Positions 18,307 through 27,475 of a stretch of DNA of 64,000 nt are shown here, in pieces. The stretch comes from Aquabacterium humicola (lineage in GTDB: Bacteria; Pseudomonadota; Gammaproteobacteria; Burkholderiales; Burkholderiaceae_C). The stretch's first letter is position 1. Every line of letters starts with the position of its first letter. The position numbers and the translations under genes were made by a program. Location of the stretch: the NCBI RefSeq assembly GCF_030167915.1, contig NZ_JARGNB010000001.1, positions 744,001 to 808,000 on the forward strand. Direction: 5' to 3'. Under the pieces are notes generated by a model. The model was given only the letters and a program-made list of their open reading frames with translations, had not been told where the DNA came from and searched no databases.

Positions 18307-20895
18307 TCAGTTCGCGGGCTTGGCCCACACCCGCACTTCGCTGATCGTGGCCGGCCGGTCCGGCGTGACGGCCGGAAAGCGGATGCGCAGGAAGCTGGCG
18401 GTGGCCGCCTTGTCGAAGAGCCCGATCTCGTGGCTCTTGCGTCCGCCCTTGGCCTCGGCGACCGGGCGCCACTCGGTGCCGTCCCGGCTCACCTCCACAA
18501 CGAGGTCGGGGCCGCGGTCGTCCGGCATCACCAGCGACAGCCAGTGCAGCGCGTACACGTTCTCCAGGTGAACGAGCCAGAACGCAGACCCGTCTTTCGC
18601 CGACGCGCGCCACCCGGTGTGGTCCTGGTTGTCGTTGGCCAGCGGCGCTTCGTGACCGGCCTCGGCGCCGCTGTTGGCCGTCGGCCGGCTGGTGGCGACG
18701 TTGATCGGGTCGCCCTCGAGCGCGTTGCGGTTGATGCGCGGCCAGGCGATCACCGGCTGGTCGGGCGCCAGCGGCGAGCGGCCCGGGACGAAGCGGTCCG
18801 GCCCCGTCGTATCGATCGTGATGCGCGCCGGCTTCAGGCCGGGCGACGAGGCCTCGATCACCGTGCGGCCCGCGAAGTACGACCGGAACGCGATCGCGGC
18901 CTGGCCGTCGCGGATGGCGACCATCGACGGCTTGCTGAAGACGATGCGCCGGCCGGTGGGGAACTTGCCCGGGCCGCTGACGATGCTCAGCGTCACGTCG
19001 GGCGAGTTGCTCAGCGCCCTGCCCGCGGCGTCCTGCACGGTGACGACGAGCTGCGCATCGTCTTGCCCCTGCGTGCCGCGGATCAGCGTCTGGCTCGCGG
19101 CCAGGTGCAGCTGCGCCGGCTGGCCCTCGACCGGCCATACCGGTGGCGCCACGCCGCGGTAGTGCGCGCGGTACCAGTGGTACTGCCGTTTCGGCAGGCG
19201 GAAGTAGTCGACGAAGCCCATCGAGCCGAACTCCACCGAGGCGATCGAGCCATGGTCGAAGGCGCACCACAGCGCTTCGCCCGAGCGCCACGGATAGCGC
19301 CACGAGTAAGGCCGCGGGTTCGCCTGCTGGTCGGGCGTGTCGGGCATCAGCCCGAAGCCGGGCTCGTAGTCGCCGGGCCGGTCGACCATCGTCGAGCCGT
19401 ACTCCGAGACGACCGACGGCACGCCCGGGTTCAGGAACAGCGTGGCGCCGTCGCCGTTGTAGCCGGCGATGTCGCCCAGCTTGTCGATCTCGCCGCGCTG
19501 CGCGCCGCCGATGGCCACCGGCCGCGTCGGGTCCAGCGTCTTCATGAACGCGACCTGGCGCTTCAGGAAATCGCGCATCGGCGCCATCGCTTCACCGACG
19601 GTGAAGAACGGCTCGTTGCTGGCGCTCCAGACCACGATGGACGGGTGGTTGCGGTGGATGCGGATCATCTCCGCCGCCTGCTGCAGCACGCTGGCCTCGA
19701 ATCCGGGCCGGTCCGCCGGATCGGGCGGGTAGGCGCTGGACAGCCAGGTGCCGTCGGCGCCGAAGCCGCCGATGCCCCAGAACGGCGCCTCCGACCAGAA
19801 CAGCAGGCCGAGCTCGTCGGTCGCCTTCGAGAACGCCGGCGAATGCGGGTAGTGCGAGCCGCGGATGAAGTTGAAGCCGGCGTCCTTGACCATCTGCACG
19901 TCGCGCCGCGCCGCGCCATCGGTCACGCCGTCGCCCCAGCCGGCCTGGTCCTGGTGCACGTTGGCGCCGATCATGTACAGGGGCTTGCCGTTGAGGAAGA
20001 AGCCCTTGTCGGCGGTGAACCGGATCGTGCGGATGCCGAAGGGCGTCTCGAAGCGGTCGACGGGCCGTCCGCCCACGTAGAGCCGGCTCACGAGCTTGTA
20101 GAGGATGGGCCGCTCGGGCGACCACAGCTGCGGCCTGGCCAGCTCGGACAGCGTCTGGTCGATGGCGACGGTGCCGGCGGCCGGCACAGTCTGTTCGCTG
20201 CGCGCGCCGGCCACGCGCCGGCCGTCCGCATCGAGCACGTCGGAGACCAGCGTCGCCCGGACCTCGGCGGGGCGGTGATTGCGCACTTCCGTCTGCACGC
20301 GCACGGTGGCCCGCTGATCGGACACCTGCGGCGTGGTCACGAAGGTGCCGTACCAGGCCACGTGCACGGGATCGGTCATCACCAGCCGCACGTTGCGGTA
20401 GATGCCGCCGGAGAACACATGCTCGCCGGCACGCGGCGCCACACGCGCATTCCACAGGTTATTGACGTGCACGGCCACCAGGTTGCGGCCGGGCTTCGCA
20501 TGGGGCGTGATGTCGATGCTGAAGCCGGTGTAGCCGCCGACGTGGCGGCCGGCCTGCTGGCCGTTGACGTAGACCACCGCGTCCTGGAACACGCCGTCGA
20601 ACTCGAGCGTGATGCGCCTGGCCAGGGCAGCGGCCGGCAAGTCCAGCTGCCTGCGGTACCAGCCATGGCCGACGTAGAAGCCGGTGCCCAGGAAGTACGG
20701 CTCGGAGAACGAGTGCGGCAGGTCCGCGCGCTTCCAGCCGCTGGTGTCGTGGTCCACCGCCTGCGCGCCCACTGGATTGCCGAGCGTGAAGGTCCAGTCG
20801 CGGTTGATGAGCTCGCTGCTGCGCGGGGCCGCCAGGGCGGCATTCGCGAGCAGGCCGATGCACAGGGCACTCAGGAAGCCGAGCAGTCTTGTCAC
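18307..20895 (-). CDS. Glycoside hydrolase family 2, beta-galactosidase-like
   Basis: An 862-residue GH2 enzyme with a signal peptide (ending LANAALAA), so periplasmic. The sugar-binding jelly roll is about 30-175, the Ig-like domain about 180-290 and the TIM barrel from about 295. The acid/base is Glu428 (WSASNEPFF) and the nucleophile Glu498 (VVSEYGS). The C-terminal ~130 residues (DHTGWRASA ... ISEVRVW) look like an F5/8-type discoidin/CBM32 module. The start is a GTG. It is the last gene of the GH51-to-GH2 unit, 52 bp after the acetylesterase. A galactosidase is likely, but GH2 also holds mannosidases, glucuronidases and arabinosidases. Confidence 0.92.
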   Translation of the reverse strand: MTRLLGFLSALCIGLLANAALAAPRSSELINRDWTFTLGNPVGAQAVDHDTSGWKRADLPHSFSEPYFLGTGFYVGHGWYRRQLDLPAAALARRITLEFDGVFQDAVVYVNGQQAGRHVGGYTGFSIDITPHAKPGRNLVAVHVNNLWNARVAPRAGEHVFSGGIYRNVRLVMTDPVHVAWYGTFVTTPQVSDQRATVRVQTEVRNHRPAEVRATLVSDVLDADGRRVAGARSEQTVPAAGTVAIDQTLSELARPQLWSPERPILYKLVSRLYVGGRPVDRFETPFGIRTIRFTADKGFFLNGKPLYMIGANVHQDQAGWGDGVTDGAARRDVQMVKDAGFNFIRGSHYPHSPAFSKATDELGLLFWSEAPFWGIGGFGADGTWLSSAYPPDPADRPGFEASVLQQAAEMIRIHRNHPSIVVWSASNEPFFTVGEAMAPMRDFLKRQVAFMKTLDPTRPVAIGGAQRGEIDKLGDIAGYNGDGATLFLNPGVPSVVSEYGSTMVDRPGDYEPGFGLMPDTPDQQANPRPYSWRYPWRSGEALWCAFDHGSIASVEFGSMGFVDYFRLPKRQYHWYRAHYRGVAPPVWPVEGQPAQLHLAASQTLIRGTQGQDDAQLVVTVQDAAGRALSNSPDVTLSIVSGPGKFPTGRRIVFSKPSMVAIRDGQAAIAFRSYFAGRTVIEASSPGLKPARITIDTTGPDRFVPGRSPLAPDQPVIAWPRINRNALEGDPINVATSRPTANSGAEAGHEAPLANDNQDHTGWRASAKDGSAFWLVHLENVYALHWLSLVMPDDRGPDLVVEVSRDGTEWRPVAEAKGGRKSHEIGLFDKAATASFLRIRFPAVTPDRPATISEVRVWAKPAN

Positions 20896-20932
20896 GGGAT
20901 CTTTGGTGGTTCAAGGTGTCGAGGCGCCTGCG

Positions 20933-20949
20933 GAAGCCTTCACGGCTTC
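20933..20949 (-). terminator. Small hairpin at the acetylesterase stop codon
   Basis: GAAGCC-TTCAC-GGCTTC forms a perfect 6-bp stem overlapping the esterase stop and preceding the GH2 start. It may tune expression of the final gene. Confidence 0.3.
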
Positions 20950-22981
20950 AGCGCGCGTAACGCCGCCCGGCCGATTCCAGCGGCCAGTCGTCGGTGCGCA
21001 GTGGGGGCAGCGGCAGGCCGTCACCGCCGACGACATTGGCCTCGCTCGGGTTGTTCACCCAGGCGTAGCGCGCCGCCACCGGCGCGGGCACGGCGGGGCT
21101 GCTGAGCACGATGCGGTCGCCGTCGAGGCGGGCTTGCGCCGGCTGCCAGCGCCGGTCGGCGCCGGCCAGGTAGAAGCCGCTCACAGGTTCGCCCGCGCGC
21201 GCGGTGCGCAGGCCGCCGGCGGTGTCGCCGAAGCGCAGCCGCAGCGCGCTGCCGCTCACTTCGTGGCCCAGCAGGCGCGGGCCGCCGGCCGGCGCGGCGC
21301 GCAGGCCGAGCTCGTGCAGCGCCAGCGCGGCCAGCCGGTGGCCCACGGTGCGCTTGTCGCGCGGGTGGATGTCGACCTCGTCGCCGACGTCGATGGCGGT
21401 GGCCATGCCGGTGTGCGGCAGCGCCAGCGCCGCGGCCTGCGACTCGCGCAATTCGGGCCAGCCGCCGGCACCGGGCACGTTGTCGGCCAGCCGCAGAAAG
21501 GCGGCGAGCTGCACGAAGAAGAACGGCAGCTTCGCATCGCCGAACTGGCCGCGCCAGTCCTGGATCAGGCGCTTGAAGCCATCGGCGTAGGCGGCCGCGC
21601 GGCCGGCATTGGCCTCGCCCTGATACCACAGCACGCCACGCACGGATAGGCCCCCATGCTCCCGCTGGTCGCTGCCCCCCGAGGGGGCGTCCGCCGCTTG
21701 GGGCGGCCCGGCGCGGCGTGGCCCGTGCAGCGGCGCGATCAGGCCGTTGTGGGCCAGCGCCGGCGCGTCGTTGGCACTCGGCTGCGCAGGAGCCGCGATC
21801 TGCTCGACGCGCGCGCGCCAGGCGCCGGTCAGCGGGACGGCGCCGGCCGCGGTGTCCAGGCGCATCGACGCCGCATCGCCATGGAAGCCGCCGCCGCCGC
21901 CCGTGTCGGTAACCCGCACGGCGATCCAGTTGGCACCCGCGCGCAACAGGCCGGCGGGCAGCGCATAGCGGCGCGGCTGCTCCCAGCCGCACTGGCCGCC
22001 GACCCGCTGGCCGTTGACCCAGGTCTCGTCGCAGTCGTCCACCTTCGCCAGGTGCAGCTCGGCCGCTCCGGCCGCCTGCGCGGGCGTCAGTTCCACCCGC
22101 TTGCGCATCCAGACCACGCCGTCGAGGTTGGGCAGGCCCTGGCCTTCCCACTCGTGCAGCGCCTGCAGCGTCGGCCAGCTGGTGTCGATGTCGGCGGCGG
22201 CCGACCAGCCGCCCGGATCGATGCCCTCCAGCGGCAGGCCCGGTTGCCATGCGCCCACGCGGCCGCGCAGGTGCTCGCGCAGCGCCGCACCGAACGCGGC
22301 GTTGTCGGCCGGCAGCGCACGCACCGCGGGTGCCAGGTCGGGGTCCTGCAGCGCGGCGTCGCGGCGCACCCAGGTCTCCAGCATCGAGCCGCCCCAGGCG
22401 GTGTTGATCAGGCCGATCGGCACGCCCTGCACTGCCTGCATCTGGCGCGCGAAGTGGTAGCCGATGGCACTGAACTGGCCCACCTTGCCGGGCTCGGCCA
22501 CGACCCAGGGCGCAGGCGCGATCTCCGCCTCGGGCCGCACGCTGGCGCGGTGCGGCACGCGCAGGTGCCGCAGCTGCGGGTTCTGCGGCGTGGTGTTCTC
22601 CAGCGCACCGGTGTCGGTCTCGGCGAGCACCCACTCCATGTTGGACTGCCCGCCGAGCAGCCAGACGTCGCCGATCAGCACATCGCGCAGCTCGACGGTC
22701 TGGTCGCCAATGACACGCAAGCGGTGCGGCCCGCCGGCCGGCAGCGGTGCGAGCTGAACGCGCCAGCGGCCATCGGCGCCGACGCGGACGCGGGCCTGGC
22801 GGCCGCCCAGCGCCACCGTCAGCGTCTGGCCGGGCGTGGCCGTGCCCCACAGGCGCAGCGGGCGGTCGCGCTGCAGCACCATGTGCTCGCCGAACACGGG
22901 GGACAGGCGCACTTCGGCTGGCGCCTTGGCGGGCAACACGGCCAGCAGGGCCAGCAACAGGGGCAGGGCGGACTTCTTCAT
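20948..22981 (-). CDS. Sialate O-acetylesterase-family carbohydrate acetylesterase
   Basis: A 677-residue secreted SGNH-type esterase of the sialate-O-acetylesterase family. The signal peptide is MKKSALPLLLALLAVLPAKA. The nucleophile is Ser113 in LLGGQSNMEW, and RGVLWYQGEANA is the family hallmark. A jelly-roll domain (about 285-400) interrupts the SGNH fold, as is usual. In plant-polysaccharide loci these enzymes deacetylate hemicellulose, including xyloglucan galactose. An ATG at 23041 overlaps the GH31 stop (ATGA), but I prefer 22981, where the signal peptide begins. Oddly, residues about 420-444 are encoded by a palindromic repeat inserted between conserved blocks. Confidence 0.9.
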   Translation of the reverse strand: MKKSALPLLLALLAVLPAKAPAEVRLSPVFGEHMVLQRDRPLRLWGTATPGQTLTVALGGRQARVRVGADGRWRVQLAPLPAGGPHRLRVIGDQTVELRDVLIGDVWLLGGQSNMEWVLAETDTGALENTTPQNPQLRHLRVPHRASVRPEAEIAPAPWVVAEPGKVGQFSAIGYHFARQMQAVQGVPIGLINTAWGGSMLETWVRRDAALQDPDLAPAVRALPADNAAFGAALREHLRGRVGAWQPGLPLEGIDPGGWSAAADIDTSWPTLQALHEWEGQGLPNLDGVVWMRKRVELTPAQAAGAAELHLAKVDDCDETWVNGQRVGGQCGWEQPRRYALPAGLLRAGANWIAVRVTDTGGGGGFHGDAASMRLDTAAGAVPLTGAWRARVEQIAAPAQPSANDAPALAHNGLIAPLHGPRRAGPPQAADAPSGGSDQREHGGLSVRGVLWYQGEANAGRAAAYADGFKRLIQDWRGQFGDAKLPFFFVQLAAFLRLADNVPGAGGWPELRESQAAALALPHTGMATAIDVGDEVDIHPRDKRTVGHRLAALALHELGLRAAPAGGPRLLGHEVSGSALRLRFGDTAGGLRTARAGEPVSGFYLAGADRRWQPAQARLDGDRIVLSSPAVPAPVAARYAWVNNPSEANVVGGDGLPLPPLRTDDWPLESAGRRYAR
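21662..21706. repeat. REP-like double-palindrome element inside the acetylesterase gene
   Basis: CCGCTGG is followed by GCCCCC-CGA-GGGGGC (21674-21688) and CCGCC-GCTTGG-GGCGG (21691-21706), the same layout as the intergenic element at 9731-9774. It is read in frame as a Pro/Gly/Ala-rich insert between NGLIAPLHG and VRGVLWYQGE, segments that are normally nearly adjacent in this family. Confidence 0.65.
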
Positions 22982-23037
22982 CGGGGTCGGGTTTCTCGCT
23001 TCTTCGTGGCCGGGCGTGTTGCCGCGAGGCGCTTGCT

Positions 23038-26016
23038 TCATCGCTCGTCCGGGCCGAAGCGCAGCGTCAGCGCGCGGCCCTCAACCCGCACGGTCCGGGC
23101 CTGTTCGGCCTGCCCGGGCGCGGCCATCAACCGCACGCGCAGCGCGCGCCGGGCCACCATGCCGCGGTAGCGCCCCTGGCGCGCACCGATGTGCAGCGTC
23201 TGGCGCGCGTCGTCCCAGCGCAGCGCGGTGGTGGCGCGCTCGCCGCGTTCGTAGGCATAGGTTTCGCCGTCGTCTTCATAGATTGTGAAGTCAGCGTCCG
23301 CACCGGGGTAGACGCGGATCTCCCAGGGCGCGTCGGGATGCTGGCCGGTGTGCTCAACCACCGGGCCGAGCGGCACGATCGCGCCGGCGCGCACGAACAG
23401 CGGGAACTCGTCCAGCGCGTAGTCGCGCTCAGTGCTGCGGCCGCCGGCGTGGCATTCGCCGGTCCAGAAGTCGAACCAGTCGCAGCCGGCGGGCAGCAGC
23501 GTGGCCTGGCGGCGGTCGAGCCGGCGCTGCGCATCCGCCAGCTCGCGCAGCAGGCTCGGGGTGCGCCAGGCCAGGCGCATCACGCGGCCGCCGCCGTCCT
23601 GGAAGAAGTCCACCCGCAGCTCCAGCGTCTGGCCCTCGCGCAGCGTCAGGCGGTGGCCGCCGAAGCGGGCGCCGCCGACGGCCCACTCGTCGACGACGAG
23701 CCGGCCGTCCAGCCACACCCGAAAGCCGTCATCACCCTCGACGCCGATCTCGTGCTCGCCGCTCTCGGCGGCGGTGATCGTGCCGGTCCAGCGCGCCGAG
23801 AAGCGATTCAGGCTGGCGAGGCCGGGCGGCAGGCTGCCCAGCGGCGGGTCGGACCAGTGGTGGGCGATCACCGTGTCGACGGTGCGGCTGGCGGGCTTCT
23901 CGAAGTTCATGCCCTCGAAATACGCCAGCGCGAGGCCGCGCTGGCCGTCGGGCGTGCGCAGCTGCGTCGCCGGCACCGTGGGCGGCGGCGGGTGCACCGG
24001 GTGGAACATCGGCCGCGTGATCGGCTGCACCAGGAACGCCGGGCCGAACATGTAAGTGTCGTCCACCCGGCGCAACGGCAGCTGGTCGGGAAAGTCCATC
24101 GCCAGCCCGCGCATCATCGTGTAGCCCTGCTGCGTGCTGCGCCAGGCCAGGCTGTAGAGGTAGGGCAGCAGCCGGTAGCGCAGCTGCGCGGCGCGCAGCA
24201 GCGAGCCGTACAGCGCCGGGTCCAGCGTCTTGAACAGATAGGGTTCGCGGTCGATCGAGGTACCGTGGATGCGGTAGACCGGGTTGAAGATGCCGAACTG
24301 GTTCCAGCGGGCGTAGAGCTCGCGGTACGCCGGGTTGCGCTGCCCATCCGGGAAGTTGACGAAGAAGCCGCCGGTGTCCTGCGTCCAGTACGGCAGGCCG
24401 GCCATCGACACGTTCAGGCCGCCGGCGATCTGCGCGCGCAGCGTGGCCCAGGACGCCGTGGTATCGCCGGACCACGGCATCGCGGCATAACGCTGCTGGC
24501 CGGCCCAGGCCGAGCGGGTGAGCGTGAACACGCGCCGGCCGCCGAGGTCCGCGGCGGCCCGCTGGCCTTCGTAGACGCCGCGCGTCGTCACCAGGCTGTA
24601 GACGTTGAGGTAGCGGGTGGAATCGCCGAGCGCGGTGCGGCCCAGCCGCTTGATGTCGGCCTCGACCTCGCGCGGGTCGTGCGCGGCGCCGCCCACTTCC
24701 ACCTCGGTGCCGTCCATCCACAGCGCATCGACGCCGACGTCGAGCAGGCCCTGCTTGAGGTGCTTGAAGTAGATGCGGCGGCCCTCGGCGCTGAAAGCGT
24801 CGTAGATGCGCGCGCGCCTGGAGATCCAGTGCAGCGGCTCGAAGCGCAGCCCGTGCGCATCGAGCTCGCGCGCCAACGCGGTGTCGTTGCCCACCGAGGG
24901 CCAGATCGAGGCCATCAGCTTGACCTTGAGCGGGCCGTGCAGTTCGCGCGTCATCGCGGCGGGGTCGGGAAAGCGCTCGGCGTCCCAGACCATGCCGCTC
25001 CACCGGCCGTCCCATTCGCGGCCGTTCGGGCCGTCCTTCTCGCCGCCCCAGTACTGCCAGTCCTGCACGATGTAGTCCAGCGGGAAGCGGTCGGCGCGGA
25101 AGCGCCGCACCACGTCCAGCAGCTGCTGCTGGGTCTGGTAGCGCTCCTTGCTCATGAACAGGCCGAAGGCCGCCTTCGGGAACATCGGCGCCGCGCCGCT
25201 GAGCTGGCGACAACCCGCGATCACCGCGTCCATGTCACTTCCGGCCACCAGGTAGTAGTCGGCGCCGGCCGGCGCGCTCTCGACCTCGAAGCGCATGCCG
25301 TCGGGCCGGTCGCTGAAGCGCATCTTCGAGTACACGTCCCACAGCAGGCCCCAGCGGCGGGTGGAGACCAGGAACGGCACCACGATGCCGATGTTGGTCT
25401 GCACCATCAGCACGTCGCGGCCGCGGTAGTCCATGTGCGGCTCGTCGTACTGGCCCAGGCCGTACAGCGATTCGTCGGGCGTCAGCGTGAAGGTCTGCGT
25501 CAGCGCGTAGCTCGGGCCGCCGGCGATCTCGACGCGCTGCAGCTCGGTCGGCGCCTGGGCGCGCTCGCGGGTCAGCAGGCGGCCGCCGGCGCCGAAGAAG
25601 GCCAGCGCGCCGCTGCGCTTGTCCACCGTCACGCGCACGCCGGGTCCGGCGATGTCCAGCGTGTCGGCGCTGTCGCTCACCTCGAAGGCGACGGGCTTCG
25701 GCCGCGCCACCACCACCAGGCTGGGCTGGGTGGTGTGGGCCACGCCCAGGTGGGCGGCCACGCGCACCAGGCCGGCGCCGTAGAACAGCACGCTCTTGGT
25801 CAGGTCGCCGGTGCGGAACTGCACCCCCTCGGCCACGCGCCGCCAGGCGAAACCGTCCGGCGCGGCGTCCATGCGCAGGGCCTGCAGCTGCCCGGCGCCA
25901 TCCAGCGCGGAGGGCAGCGCCGTGGCCGCGCCGGCCGGCAAGCCGAGCGCGCCGGCCGAGGCCCCTGCCAGCGCGCCAAGGAAGTCGCGGCGCTTCAATT
26001 CGATCGGGTTCATCAT
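23038..26016 (-). CDS. GH31 alpha-xylosidase with PA14-like module
   Basis: A 992-residue GH31 enzyme exported by a twin-arginine signal (ELKRRDFLGALAGASAG). The nucleophile is Asp435 (ALWMDGTE) and the acid/base Asp518 (WSGDTTASW). A PA14-like module (FSARWTGTITAAESGEHE ... DGFRVWLDGR) lies near residues 730-815, after the barrel. PA14-bearing GH31s include the xyloglucan alpha-xylosidases of Cellvibrio type, which remove non-reducing xylose from xyloglucan oligosaccharides. The ATG shares one base with the GH27 stop (TGATG), so translation is coupled. Alpha-glucosidase is the alternative, but the neighbours favour alpha-xylosidase. Confidence 0.92.
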   Translation of the reverse strand: MMNPIELKRRDFLGALAGASAGALGLPAGAATALPSALDGAGQLQALRMDAAPDGFAWRRVAEGVQFRTGDLTKSVLFYGAGLVRVAAHLGVAHTTQPSLVVVARPKPVAFEVSDSADTLDIAGPGVRVTVDKRSGALAFFGAGGRLLTRERAQAPTELQRVEIAGGPSYALTQTFTLTPDESLYGLGQYDEPHMDYRGRDVLMVQTNIGIVVPFLVSTRRWGLLWDVYSKMRFSDRPDGMRFEVESAPAGADYYLVAGSDMDAVIAGCRQLSGAAPMFPKAAFGLFMSKERYQTQQQLLDVVRRFRADRFPLDYIVQDWQYWGGEKDGPNGREWDGRWSGMVWDAERFPDPAAMTRELHGPLKVKLMASIWPSVGNDTALARELDAHGLRFEPLHWISRRARIYDAFSAEGRRIYFKHLKQGLLDVGVDALWMDGTEVEVGGAAHDPREVEADIKRLGRTALGDSTRYLNVYSLVTTRGVYEGQRAAADLGGRRVFTLTRSAWAGQQRYAAMPWSGDTTASWATLRAQIAGGLNVSMAGLPYWTQDTGGFFVNFPDGQRNPAYRELYARWNQFGIFNPVYRIHGTSIDREPYLFKTLDPALYGSLLRAAQLRYRLLPYLYSLAWRSTQQGYTMMRGLAMDFPDQLPLRRVDDTYMFGPAFLVQPITRPMFHPVHPPPPTVPATQLRTPDGQRGLALAYFEGMNFEKPASRTVDTVIAHHWSDPPLGSLPPGLASLNRFSARWTGTITAAESGEHEIGVEGDDGFRVWLDGRLVVDEWAVGGARFGGHRLTLREGQTLELRVDFFQDGGGRVMRLAWRTPSLLRELADAQRRLDRRQATLLPAGCDWFDFWTGECHAGGRSTERDYALDEFPLFVRAGAIVPLGPVVEHTGQHPDAPWEIRVYPGADADFTIYEDDGETYAYERGERATTALRWDDARQTLHIGARQGRYRGMVARRALRVRLMAAPGQAEQARTVRVEGRALTLRFGPDER

Positions 26017-27446
26017 CAGGTCGGGTCGTTCTTCAACGGCATCGGACCGCAGCGCACCAGGCGCGCCCCATGCGGCGGCACGATGAGCTGGCGGGTGCCG
26101 GGACTCAAGTCGGCACGCGCCCAGCAGTCGCGGCGCGCGTCGGGCAGCCACGCAGGCAGCGGCGCGCTCCAAGGCGTGTCACCGGTGTTCATCCACGCGG
26201 CCCAGTGGCCCTGCGGGCCGCTGCAGAGGAAGCGATGGCCCTGGTGCGTGCTGTGCCATTCGCGCGTGCCGGGCACGCGCAGCAGCGCCAGCACCTCGGG
26301 GTTGCTCACCAAGCGCAGCGTCCAGTCGTCGAGCCGGCGCAGGTCGTTGCCCAGGATGAGCGGGCTGCGCGCGCAGGTCCACGCGGTGAGCATCAGCACC
26401 TGCTCGTCGCGGGTGAAGCGGGTGTCGCGCTCGCCACGAGTGGGCGCATCGCCGTCGTGGTTTCGCAGGCCGATCCTGCCCACCGGCAGCATGTCGGCAT
26501 CAGGCCAGGCGCCGGGGCGTGCGTGCGGCGCCCACTTCACCAGGTTCGCCAGGTTGTCGCGCAGCTGCGGCCAGGTGTCCCAGAAGTCGTTGCACACGCG
26601 CCACTGGTTGGCGTGGGCCTGCAGATGCGCCGCCTGCTCCAGCAGCGCCGGGCCGGGCGACAGGCTCAGCACCATCGGCCGGCCGGTGGCATCGATGGCC
26701 CGTCGGATCAGCGCCACCTCTTTAGCGTGATAGGACGGTGCGGCGATGTCGTCGACCTTGACGAAGTCGACGCCCCATTCGGCGAGCTGCGCGAACCAGG
26801 CGCGGTACCAGTCGAACGCACCCGGGTGCTCCGGGTTGACGCCGCACATGTCGGTGTTCCAGGCGCAGGTGGAGCCGGGGTTGGCCACCTCGTGGCAGCG
26901 GTACGCGCTGCCGGCGATGGGCAGTTCCAGCCCCACCGCCTGCCGCGGAATGCCGCGCATCAGGTGCACGCCGAAGCGCAGGCCCAGGCGATGCACCTGC
27001 GCGGCCAGCGGTGCGAAGCCGCGGCCGCCGGCGGCGCTGGGAAACCGGTTGGGCGCCGGCTGCGGGCGGCCATGCGCGTCGAGCACCAGCGGCGCGAAGG
27101 GCCGGTACCACGACGACGTGGCGCCCGCCTCGTACCACTGGATGTCGACGGTGGCGATGTCGTAGCCGGAGGGCAGCAAGCGCTCGGCGAGGATGCGCGC
27201 GTTGTCCAGGTACTCGGCTTCGGTGACGCTGGCGCCGAAGGCATCCCAGCTGTTCCAGCCCATCGGCGGCGTCGGCGCCCAGGCATGGAAAGGCAGCCCC
27301 GGCTCGGCTGCGGCCGGGGCCGACACTCCGATGGCCGCCGCCGCGGGCAGGCCGGCCACCGCGGCGAGCCCGCCGCCGACCACGGCGCGCACGAAGCCGC
27401 GACGGCCGGGTTCGTCAGGCGGGCTGGCAGCGCAGGCGGTGTGCAT
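26016..27446 (-). CDS. GH27 family hydrolase, divergent alpha-galactosidase-like
   Basis: A 476-residue GH27-type (beta/alpha)8 enzyme with a twin-arginine signal (GRRGFVRAVVGGGLAAVAG). The opening TPPMGWNSWDAFG is the family signature. The nucleophile is Asp232 (DFVKVDDI) and the acid/base probably Asp287 (WRVCNDFWDTW). The usual WNDPDML block is WPDADML and the nucleophile context differs from classical YLKYDNC. Specificity may therefore be alpha-galactosidase or beta-L-arabinopyranosidase, both known in GH27. It starts 29 bp after the GH97 gene and shares one base with GH31. Confidence 0.88.
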   Translation of the reverse strand: MHTACAASPPDEPGRRGFVRAVVGGGLAAVAGLPAAAAIGVSAPAAAEPGLPFHAWAPTPPMGWNSWDAFGASVTEAEYLDNARILAERLLPSGYDIATVDIQWYEAGATSSWYRPFAPLVLDAHGRPQPAPNRFPSAAGGRGFAPLAAQVHRLGLRFGVHLMRGIPRQAVGLELPIAGSAYRCHEVANPGSTCAWNTDMCGVNPEHPGAFDWYRAWFAQLAEWGVDFVKVDDIAAPSYHAKEVALIRRAIDATGRPMVLSLSPGPALLEQAAHLQAHANQWRVCNDFWDTWPQLRDNLANLVKWAPHARPGAWPDADMLPVGRIGLRNHDGDAPTRGERDTRFTRDEQVLMLTAWTCARSPLILGNDLRRLDDWTLRLVSNPEVLALLRVPGTREWHSTHQGHRFLCSGPQGHWAAWMNTGDTPWSAPLPAWLPDARRDCWARADLSPGTRQLIVPPHGARLVRCGPMPLKNDPT

Positions 27447-27475
27447 CGGCGATTCGGCGCAAGGCCTGTCCCGGA

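Noticed and set aside
22747-26730. A 1,300-codon open frame on the plus strand opposite the GH31 and neighbouring genes
   Set aside because: In very GC-rich DNA the antisense frame of a real gene is often open. The translation is Arg/Gln/His/Ala-rich with no domain, while the minus strand encodes clear GH families.
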